8,511 bases of DNA, taken from Desulfobacterales bacterium (GTDB lineage Bacteria > Desulfobacterota > Desulfobacteria > Desulfobacterales > Desulfosalsimonadaceae). The notes below the pieces were generated by a model. That model searched no databases. It saw only the letters and a list, made by a program, of their open reading frames with translations, and was not told the origin of the DNA. A program made the translations under genes and the position numbers. The stretch spans positions 1 through 8,511 of the forward strand of contig JAGYOT010000061.1 of NCBI GenBank assembly GCA_018399455.1, read 5' to 3'. Positions 1-6,051 of this stretch are shown here, in pieces. Each line of letters starts with the position of its first letter. Position 1 is the stretch's first letter.

Positions 1-1685
1 GGGTCAGTTCGCCGGCCGGTGATTTCCAAGCCGACGAGGAAGGGGGCCGGTTCAAGTTCACGGCGGGGTCCGACGGAAAAATAGCGAATGAGCACCCATT
101 ACTCCAGCGTATACTGGAAGTCGGGGTCCTGTGCAACAATGCGGCGATACGCACCGGGGAAGTGGGGGGAACTGCAGAAGAGCAGGGCGATCCCACGGAG
201 ACCGCGCTTTTGCGGGCCGGACAGGTAGTCGGGATGGAGCGCGGCGCGATGCTTGATAAAAAACCCGAAGTCCGAGAGGTCCCGTTTGATGCGGAAATCA
301 TGATGATGGCCACCTTTCATAAAAGCGACCGGGGAATCGAGACGGCTGTTAAGGGCGCCCCGAACCAGGTGTTGTCGGCATGCGACCGGCTGACTTCCCC
401 CGAGGGGATGGGAGATGAGCCCTTTAACGAGGCTAAGCGGCAGCAGTGGATGGAAAGGAGTGAACGCCTGGCGGAAAATGGCCTTCGGGTGCTGGCCGTG
501 GCCGATAAGACGGTGGAATCTGAACAGGCGGAGCCGTATGCCGGCCTCCGTTTTCTGGGATTGATCGGGCTGGTGGACCCACCCCGCGCGAATGTCCGGG
601 CGGCCATCGATGAATGCCAGTCTGCCGGAATCCGGCTTGTCATGGTAACAGGCGATCAACCAGCCACTGCAGGGGCCATTGCCTTCCAGGCGGGAGTTGT
701 GGATGAAGAAAAACCGGCGGTGATCCACGGCAGGGAACTCAAGGACCCGGACGAGATGTCGGCAGAGGATCACAAGCGCGCCCTTGAGACCAGTATCTTT
801 GCCCGGGTCAATCCGGAGCAGAAACTACATTTAATCAAACTGATGCAGGCGGAAGATCAGGTCGTAGCCATGACAGGTGACGGGGTCAATGACGCCCCGG
901 CCCTGAAAAAAGCCGACATCGGCATTGCCATGGGCAAACGGGGCACGGATGCCGCCCGCCAGGTGGCCGACATGGTGCTGCTCGATGACGCCCTTTCCTC
1001 GATCGTCGCTGCGGTTCGTTACGGCCGCATTATATTTGGAAACATCCGCAAGTCGGTGATGTTCATGTTGTGCACCAACATTGCCGAAGTCATTGCCGTA
1101 GCCCTGGCAGCCGTGATTGGCGGTGTTACCACGCTGCCGATTCCGCTTCTGCCGCTTCAAATCCTTTACCTGAACGTGGTGACGGATGTTTTCCCGGCGC
1201 TTGCCCTGGGCATGGGTCAGGGGGAGCCGGATGTGATGCAGAAAAGCCCCCGGCCCCGTAGGGAGGCGGTCCTGACCCGCAGCCACTGGTCGGCCGTGGG
1301 TGGATGGGCGGTGCTGATGGCCGTCTGCGTGTTGGGCGCCCTGTCGGTTGCCGTTTATTACCTCGGGTTTGAACATTATCAGGCCGTGACTGTTTCGTTT
1401 TTGACCCTGGCTTTCGGGAAATTGTGGTTCGTGTACAATCTCCGCAGCCCCGGGACCCGAATGTTTGACAATGACGTGGCAAAAAATCCTTACATCGCCG
1501 GCTCCATCGTTCTATGCATCGGCCTGCTCCTGGCTGCCGTATACCTGCCGGGCCTCTCCGGGGTTCTAAAAACAAGCGACCCCGGTGCCTCGGGATGGCT
1601 GCTGCTGCTCTTGATCAGCCTGGTTCCCCTTGCTGTCGGCCAGGTCCTCCTGGCTTGCCAGGGCGCCGGCAAAAACAGGAAGTGA
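1..1685 (+). CDS. P-type cation-transporting ATPase, type IIA-like (C-terminal part; 5' end outside window)
   Basis: Integral membrane pump that uses ATP to move cations, most likely Ca2+. The frame is open from base 3 with no stop, so the gene enters from the left; 560 residues are visible. The actuator domain and the phosphorylated Asp (DKTGT) lie upstream. Visible in order: N-domain motif GDPTETALL (near 189), the nucleotide-site KGAP (Lys codon 351), DPPR, the P-domain MVTGD, and the hinge TGDGVNDAPALK (about 873-908). Six hydrophobic segments (M5-M10) follow. M5 has N and E (codons 1077 and 1086) and M6 has N, T and D in NVVTD (codons 1173, 1182, 1185), matching the SERCA Ca2+ ligands N768, E771, N796, T799 and D800. 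PMCA and SPCA pumps lack part of this set. I see no equivalent of the SERCA M8 glutamate. The C-terminus appears intact. Substrate is inferred; another cation cannot be excluded. Confidence 0.93.
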   Translation, partial: VSSPAGDFQADEEGGRFKFTAGSDGKIANEHPLLQRILEVGVLCNNAAIRTGEVGGTAEEQGDPTETALLRAGQVVGMERGAMLDKKPEVREVPFDAEIMMMATFHKSDRGIETAVKGAPNQVLSACDRLTSPEGMGDEPFNEAKRQQWMERSERLAENGLRVLAVADKTVESEQAEPYAGLRFLGLIGLVDPPRANVRAAIDECQSAGIRLVMVTGDQPATAGAIAFQAGVVDEEKPAVIHGRELKDPDEMSAEDHKRALETSIFARVNPEQKLHLIKLMQAEDQVVAMTGDGVNDAPALKKADIGIAMGKRGTDAARQVADMVLLDDALSSIVAAVRYGRIIFGNIRKSVMFMLCTNIAEVIAVALAAVIGGVTTLPIPLLPLQILYLNVVTDVFPALALGMGQGEPDVMQKSPRPRREAVLTRSHWSAVGGWAVLMAVCVLGALSVAVYYLGFEHYQAVTVSFLTLAFGKLWFVYNLRSPGTRMFDNDVAKNPYIAGSIVLCIGLLLAAVYLPGLSGVLKTSDPGASGWLLLLLISLVPLAVGQVLLACQGAGKNRK

Positions 1686-1701
1686 TGCTGCCTGCCCGTA
1701 G

Positions 1702-2399
1702 CGGTACAAGTCGATTCTTATTGATACCGACAGTTACCTGCTGCAAGCGGTCCGCTATATCCACCGAAATCCGCTTCAGGCCGGATTGGTGAAACGCCTT
1801 GATGACTATAAGTGGAGCAGCCATCAGGGATGTTTATCAATTGCCCGGAAGTGGGACTGGCTTTTCAAAAATTACATATTATCCATGCTTTCCCGGAACC
1901 GAAATGACTGGTTGCGGTATTATCGAAGATGGGTTGCTGTGGATGAGGAAGATGAGGTCAGCAGAAAAATCAGCGGCGTAAAATGGCCGGTGTGTTTAGG
2001 GTCACAGGCTTTTATTGACTGGATTAAAGAAAAATATGGATCAGAAAAAAATAAATAAAGAAATCCCTTCAAGCCGCGAACTGCTGCCGGATAGAGACCG
2101 AATTATTGATGAGGTGTGCAGGTTTTTCAGTGTAAAAGATATAGAGTTAATGAAAGTGCGGCGAGGAAAACGCAACAATGCCCGTAATGCTGCCATATAT
2201 CTTACCCGAAAGCTCCGGATGGATACCTTCAAGGAGATCGGGAAACAGTATAAAATTGATAACGGCAGAACCCGTTAGAAGCGTGGTTGAGCGCATGAAA
2301 AAGCGATTAAAAACTGATAGAGTTTTGGCTCGTACAATTGAAGCATTGGAAGATTCAATCATGAAAGGTCAAAAATCAAAAATGGACTTGACCCCTTGA
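1702..2399 (+). pseudogene. REP-associated tyrosine transposase (RAYT, IS200/IS605-like Y1 family), truncated and frameshifted
   Basis: Remnant of a single-strand transposase of the kind that handles REP palindromes. The first block (frame 1, 1702-2058) begins at RYKSILIDTDSYLL, followed by RYIHRNPLQAG and YKWSSH, the typical second half of the catalytic domain; the tyrosine of the YIH-NP helix is the likely nucleophile. The N-terminal half with the HUH metal motif is missing: a TAG stands at 1699-1701 and the ATPase ends at 1685. The second block (frame 2, about 2052-2278) carries a DnaA C-terminal-like helix-turn-helix (RNAAIYLTRKL...FKEIG). The third block (frame 3, about 2262-2399) holds the last helices (VERMKKRL). 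Removing one A from the A7 run at 2045-2051 joins blocks 1 and 2 in frame; a second shift falls between about 2261 and 2286. The region is AT-richer than its neighbours, consistent with acquired DNA. Truncation plus two shifts make it non-functional. Confidence 0.85.
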
Positions 2400-2409
2400 C
2401 CCCCTTGAC
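2388..2409. repeat. three closely spaced TTGAC direct repeats at the end of the RAYT remnant
   Basis: TTGAC occurs at 2388-2392, 2396-2400 and 2405-2409, separated by CCC and CCCC. The array overlaps the last codons and stop of the RAYT remnant and ends 4 bp before the stop codon of the convergent glycosyltransferase gene. It may mark the right end of the inserted element; that is inference from position only. No stem-loop with a T-run is visible, so it is not an obvious terminator. Confidence 0.6.
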
Positions 2410-2413
2410 TGAT

Positions 2414-4195
2414 TTAGCGTTGTGAATCCACAACAATGCGGGGCTTTTCCTCCTCCTTTTGCTCAAAGCGCAGCAGGGCGTTGGGCCTTACCGTCACAAC
2501 GCATACCCGGGTCCCGTTTTTCAGAGCAGTAAATGAACGGTTAACCCCTTCGCTCAAGTGTTTGTAGATTTCCTTGTCCGGAATCAGCAGGTAGCGGATA
2601 TCCTCGGGCAGATCCAAAACGCTTTTGGCCTTTTCCATGCCATCAATGCTGTAATCGCTTGTGCCGTCGCGGGCAACAAACAAATGCCCGAACACCTCAT
2701 CCTTGAGATCCTCGCCCAGGCCATAAATTCGGTATTCCGGAAGGTAGTAGGTCAGATGACGAAAACTGCCCCAAGTATGCGATATGGCAAGAACAGCCGT
2801 CTTGCCGGGTGGAAACGCTTCTATCACATCAATTAATTGATTCCAGTGCGCGTCATTTTTTTCAACATTGAACTGGCGCGTCCATTGGCGGATCCTTTCC
2901 CTGTGTTTACTCAGCGAAACATCAACCATCGGCATGGCGGTAAGCAGCTTCTCAGCCATTTCCTCAATGGCCTCTGTTTTTTCCGGGTTGGCCAAGGCAG
3001 AGGCCATCTTTGGTGCATAAAGGGCACCGGTCACATTGGCCAGGCAAAATACCGTAATGAGGCCGGCGATTCCGTATTTATGGAATGCACCAATCTTCGG
3101 CTGTTTTTCCCGGTCAAGCAGGTGTCTTACCCGAAGCTGCCGGGCCATGGCACTGAGAGCCATACCGGCCCAAAGATATCCGATGGGGAGAAGGAGCAGT
3201 ATATACCCCAGTTGTCCGGTATGGACGAGTACGTAAGTGGCCAGTGAGGGGCCAAGCCACAGCAGGAAGAAAGTTTTGTCCCCCGGCCTCAGATGCGCCA
3301 GCGGTCTGGTCCTGGACCAATGCCCCAGTCCGATAATAAGCAAACCGGCATTCACTCCCACCAGAATACCGGCAGCCACAAAGGCAAGATTGCAGGCAAG
3401 GCCGAAAACATTAAGGGAAAAAAGGGAGGTGGGCGCCACAGCCAGCCCTGCCAGCCCTGCTGAAGCCCGAATATAAGCCAGGGGGTCTCCGGCCAGAAAT
3501 ATTAACGGAAGCAGCCAGGCCAGATTCCCGAAAAACAGAAGAGAGCCGGCACGGAAGCGATACCGCCAGGGAAAAGACCAGGCCAGGTACAGCCATAAAG
3601 GAATAAGAAAAAGAGCGCCGCTTTGGCGTATCGAACCAAGGAGGATTAAAAAAACGGTGGCCGCATAGAGAAAACGAGGCGAATTTTTTGCCCTGGCCTT
3701 ATAGCCGGTCCAGAGAAAAAAAAGGGCCATGGCCATGGCCAAAGAATAGCCCAGGGCGACTTCGCTGTAGTACCAAACCAAAGGCGAGAGGCCGAAAGTA
3801 ACCGCCGTCACCAGTGCATAACGCCAGGACATAAAATATGAGGCCATCAGGAACAAAACTGTCGGAGCAGCAGCCCCGCTTATGACACTGAGCAGGGTAA
3901 AGCTGATATTGGCATCGCCTGTAAGATGGTTGAATAACCAGCCAAGAGCGATATAGCCTATATATCCGGGGGGATGCGGTTGATGATGTTCCAGGCTGAA
4001 CAGGTTGGTCCCCAAGGCGTAGTTGACGGCATCCCAATTGACAAGGAACTCGGCCCGAATTGGCAGCCGCAGGGCCAAAAATCCCAGGAAAAGGGCCAGG
4101 GCCGTGATCAGCTGCGTGTTTTCAGACAAGGCTGCGTGTTTCAGGGACATCCACCAGGGTCTGCCTGCCTGTCCGTCATGATTTATTGCCCTCAT
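2414..4195 (-). CDS. Polytopic GT-C-type glycosyltransferase-like membrane protein (PMT/ArnT/DUF2723-like)
   Basis: Probable inner-membrane glycosyltransferase using a polyprenyl-phosphate-linked sugar, with its active site on the periplasmic side. The first hydrophobic segment (about residues 29-46) leads into a loop containing NWDAVNYALG (W54, D55) and HHQPHPPGY (70-78), a typical GT-C first-loop signature with the catalytic/metal-binding acidic residue. About ten further hydrophobic segments follow to about residue 395. A soluble domain of roughly 200 residues (396-593) includes HLTYYLPEYRIYGL and has a charged tail. I chose the ATG at 4195 (593 aa) over the upstream ATG at 4225 (603 aa) because an AAGGA site lies 7 nt before it. 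The gene is divergent from the lipid-linked pentose operon starting at 4718, which makes a pentofuranosyl (D-arabinose) donor plausible. Acceptor and sugar cannot be read from the sequence; a hexosyltransferase is the main alternative. Confidence 0.78.
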   Translation of the reverse strand: MRAINHDGQAGRPWWMSLKHAALSENTQLITALALFLGFLALRLPIRAEFLVNWDAVNYALGTNLFSLEHHQPHPPGYIGYIALGWLFNHLTGDANISFTLLSVISGAAAPTVLFLMASYFMSWRYALVTAVTFGLSPLVWYYSEVALGYSLAMAMALFFLWTGYKARAKNSPRFLYAATVFLILLGSIRQSGALFLIPLWLYLAWSFPWRYRFRAGSLLFFGNLAWLLPLIFLAGDPLAYIRASAGLAGLAVAPTSLFSLNVFGLACNLAFVAAGILVGVNAGLLIIGLGHWSRTRPLAHLRPGDKTFFLLWLGPSLATYVLVHTGQLGYILLLLPIGYLWAGMALSAMARQLRVRHLLDREKQPKIGAFHKYGIAGLITVFCLANVTGALYAPKMASALANPEKTEAIEEMAEKLLTAMPMVDVSLSKHRERIRQWTRQFNVEKNDAHWNQLIDVIEAFPPGKTAVLAISHTWGSFRHLTYYLPEYRIYGLGEDLKDEVFGHLFVARDGTSDYSIDGMEKAKSVLDLPEDIRYLLIPDKEIYKHLSEGVNRSFTALKNGTRVCVVTVRPNALLRFEQKEEEKPRIVVDSQR

Positions 4196-4202
4196 ATGCC
4201 TT

Positions 4203-4207
4203 TCCTT
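4203..4207 (-). promoter_or_regulatory. ribosome binding site (AAGGA) deciding the glycosyltransferase start
   Basis: On the - strand the reading is GGAAAGGAAAGGCATATG. AAGGA is 7 nt before the ATG at 4195, whereas the in-frame ATG codons at 4225 and 4216 have no comparable purine-rich site. Confidence 0.6.
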
Positions 4208-4231
4208 TCCCAACATCGGCCACATCCGGCT

Positions 4232-4253
4232 TATAAACAGTCCTATAAACAGT
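4232..4253. repeat. 10-bp direct repeat TATAAACAGT, two copies 12 bp apart
   Basis: Copies are at 4232-4241 and 4244-4253, just upstream of the glycosyltransferase start on the - strand (37-58 bp before the ATG). Position and a spacing near one helical turn would suit a regulator site or promoter element; this is inference only. Confidence 0.45.
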
Positions 4254-4433
4254 TTCCGGGCTCGGATTCCAGGGTATAACTTTTTAATTCATGCATCTGT
4301 CGTGCCAAAACAAAACCGCATTTTATTCGGCAAAAGCGGGGATGTTCGCATGTGCCTTTGCGACACATGTGCCATAAAGACACACCTCGTATACTGAAAG
4401 GACTTTAATTTTCAGGCATTGTTCCCGGCGTGC

Positions 4434-4551
4434 GCATGGATTCGGGATATCTCTAAGGCTCGCTCTGCAGCGGCCTGGAAACCCGCTTTCGGCTCAAACA
4501 GTCCAGGCCGCTTTTGCTTCGCTTCGCCTTGAGATATCACCAAATCCATGC
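4434..4551. repeat. large imperfect inverted repeat (118 bp, REPIN/MITE-like hairpin)
   Basis: Arms pair in four blocks: GCATGGATT (4434-4442) with AATCCATGC (4543-4551); GATATCTC (4446-4453) with GAGATATC (4531-4538); AAGGC (4455-4459) with GCCTT (4526-4530); and AGCGGCCTGGA (4469-4479) with TCCAGGCCGCT (4502-4512). The innermost stem is an uninterrupted 11 bp around a 22-nt loop. Between the AAGGC and AGCGG blocks the arms differ in length by a few bases. The hairpin lies between two divergent promoters and has no T-run, so it is not a standard terminator. Size and architecture resemble a pair of inverted REP palindromes or a small non-autonomous element; I cannot tell its copy number from this window. 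Confidence 0.75.
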
Positions 4552-4717
4552 CATCCGCCTTTCGCAATGACCGGTGATGTCCAGATGATAATGCAAAGAT
4601 TCGTATGCTCTCGATCCCGATCCCGATTTGGATTTGAATTGTTCCAATTTTGACTTCTCGAAGCTACTTAGAAGACGCCCCCTTTGGCTGGATTTTTGCA
4701 TAGAGCTTTGTTTTCAT

Positions 4718-5623
4718 ATGCCATTTCATCTGCAAAATATAAAATCCGTTAGCCTGAAAGACGTTGTGTGGCTGGCCAGGCCGCAGCAGTACTTCAAGAA
4801 TTTTTTTGTCTTTCTGCCCGCATTTTTTGCCTTTAAACTCCATGACCCGGAAACGTTCCGGAATGCCGGTGAGGCCTTTTTGGTTTTCTCGCTGGCCGCA
4901 AGCGCCATATATATTTTCAATGACTGGAAAGACCGCCATGATGACAGAAAACATCCGGATAAATGCCTGCGCCCCATTGCCTCAGGCCGGGTCGGATCAG
5001 GTCAGGGGCTTTTATTTATGCTGTTTTTCCTGTTGGGCGCCGGCGGCGCCGCCTTTTGTTTCATTCCGGCTGTTCTGCCTTTTATAGCCGCTTATGTACT
5101 CCTTAATATTGCCTATTCCGTGAAGCTGAAACACCATCCCATCATTGATGTCGCCCTTATTGCCCTTGGCTTTGTGCTTCGTCTCTTTGCCGGGGCCGAG
5201 GTCACCGGCGTAGCCCTGTCTCACTGGATCATCGTCATGACTTTTCTTCTGGCCCTGTTTCTTGCCTTTGCCAAGCGGAGGGAGGATGTCATCATTTTAC
5301 TTCAGACAAACCAGCAGACACGGAAGGTTGTTGACGGCTACAGCCTTCAGTTCCTGGATGCGTCCATGGTTATGACCGCATCCATCGTAATCCTGGCCTA
5401 CATTCTCTGGTCCATCTCCCCGGAAGTGACGAGCAGGCTTTCCAATTCCAATGTCTATCTCACTGCCGTATTTGTAATTCTGGGGATACTGCGCTATATG
5501 CAGATTGCCTTAGTGGAACAAAAAGGGGGGAATCCAACAAGGGTGCTTCTGAAAGACACGTTTCTCCAATTGGTCCTGGCCGGATGGACAGGAATCTTTG
5601 TCTGGATTCTTTATCTAAAATGA
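4718..5623 (+). CDS. UbiA-family polyprenyl-phosphate phosphoribosyltransferase (decaprenyl-phosphate 5-phosphoribosyltransferase-like)
   Basis: Inner-membrane enzyme expected to transfer 5-phosphoribose from PRPP to a polyprenyl phosphate, the first step to lipid-linked arabinose (M. tuberculosis Rv3806c). The frame is open further upstream from a TTG at 4628, but the ATG at 4718 gives 301 residues, close to the usual ~300, with the family-like start VVWLARPQQYFKN at residues 16-28; no strong ribosome site is visible. The signature NDxxDxxxD is at residues 68-76 (N68, D69, D72, D76), followed by KHP and RPIASG (85-90). A second conserved region includes YS-KLK and FVLRLFAG. Multiple hydrophobic helices fill the rest. 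The RPIASG motif, lack of quinone-gene context, and DprE1/DprE2 neighbours favour the phosphoribosyl role over quinone or heme prenylation. Its stop overlaps the next start (ATGA at 5620-5623). Confidence 0.88.
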   Translation: MPFHLQNIKSVSLKDVVWLARPQQYFKNFFVFLPAFFAFKLHDPETFRNAGEAFLVFSLAASAIYIFNDWKDRHDDRKHPDKCLRPIASGRVGSGQGLLFMLFFLLGAGGAAFCFIPAVLPFIAAYVLLNIAYSVKLKHHPIIDVALIALGFVLRLFAGAEVTGVALSHWIIVMTFLLALFLAFAKRREDVIILLQTNQQTRKVVDGYSLQFLDASMVMTASIVILAYILWSISPEVTSRLSNSNVYLTAVFVILGILRYMQIALVEQKGGNPTRVLLKDTFLQLVLAGWTGIFVWILYLK

Positions 5624-6051
5624 ACAAATCTGTCCGTTACGCTTTATTCGCACTCGTCTCCATCGGCGTGAACCTGTTGACCCAATGGCCTTTTTTTGTG
5701 ATTTTCCAGGGGTCCTGGGTGCTGTACGCAGCCCTTGCAGCAGGAACGCTGACCGGGCTGGGCACAAAATATAGCATAGATAAGCGCTGGATATTTTATT
5801 ATCACCCCCCCAGCCGAAAGGATGAGGCTGTCCGGTTTGCCCTCTACAGTCTGATGGGGGGAGTGACAACAATTGTCTTCTGGGGGACGGAAACCCTTTT
5901 CTATTATTTCCTTGACTTCCCGGGCGTTCAATATGCCGGCGGAGCCCTGGGTTTGACTGTTGGATATACATCCAAATATTTTTTGGATAGACGCTTTGTT
6001 TTCAGGATGTCAACATGCAGCTTACAGGATGGGGCCGCTACCCCATCATAG
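5620..6051 (+). CDS. GtrA-family membrane protein (putative lipid-linked sugar translocation helper)
   Basis: Small four-helix inner-membrane protein of 143 residues. GtrA proteins are linked to movement of polyprenyl-phosphate sugars across the membrane or to recruitment of the matching glycosyltransferase; the mycobacterial relative Rv3789 sits by dprE1/dprE2. The start is the ATG at 5620, overlapping the UbiA-type stop (ATGA); an upstream in-frame start at 5584 would lie within that gene. The two halves resemble each other: KYSIDKRWIF (residues 50-59) after helix 2 and KYFLDRRFVF (119-128) after helix 4, the usual GtrA internal duplication. The last 12 codons or so overlap the start of the DprE1-like gene by 37 bp, suggesting translational coupling. 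The exact role, flippase or scaffold, is unsettled even for characterised relatives. Confidence 0.85.
   Translation: MNKSVRYALFALVSIGVNLLTQWPFFVIFQGSWVLYAALAAGTLTGLGTKYSIDKRWIFYYHPPSRKDEAVRFALYSLMGGVTTIVFWGTETLFYYFLDFPGVQYAGGALGLTVGYTSKYFLDRRFVFRMSTCSLQDGAATPS
6004..6007 (+). promoter_or_regulatory. ribosome binding site (AGGA) inside the GtrA gene for the DprE1-like start
   Basis: AGGA lies 7 nt before the ATG at 6015, within the GtrA-like coding sequence. It supports a 37-bp gene overlap rather than a later start; the protein from this ATG begins LTGWGR, as relatives do. Confidence 0.55.

Larger units (their letters stand above)
4196..4717. other. divergent intergenic region (522 bp), no gene supported
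   Basis: Separates the glycosyltransferase (- strand) from the four-gene operon (+ strand), so promoters for both should lie here. It holds the TATAAACAGT direct repeat, the large inverted repeat at 4434-4551, an 8-bp palindrome CACATGTG (4364-4371) within a repeated CATGTGCC (4349-4356 and 4366-4373), and a period-6 tandem CGATCC run (4612-4627). The frame open from a TTG at 4628 is upstream extension of the UbiA-type gene and does not look like family sequence. I could not identify a convincing sigma-70 promoter pair on either strand. Confidence 0.65.

Noticed and set aside
99..773. 224-aa frame on the - strand
   Set aside because: It is antisense to clear P-type ATPase motifs (GDPTE, KGAP, MVTGD) and has no recognisable protein features.
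2045..2051. programmed -1 frameshift at the A7 run of the transposase
   Set aside because: A -1 shift leads to the wrong frame; +1 (or one fewer A) is needed, and a second frameshift plus the missing N-terminus indicate a pseudogene.
2388..2409. CRISPR-like array or Rho-independent terminator
   Set aside because: Only three 5-bp units with 3-4 bp between them; no dyad symmetry and no T-run.
4634..4678. sigma-70 promoter around TTGAAT/TTGACT (4634-4655)
   Set aside because: No acceptable -10 hexamer at 16-18 bp from either candidate -35.
4628..4717. N-terminal extension of the UbiA-type gene from a TTG at 4628
   Set aside because: The extra 30 residues do not resemble the family, there is no ribosome site, and the ATG at 4718 gives the usual ~300-residue length.
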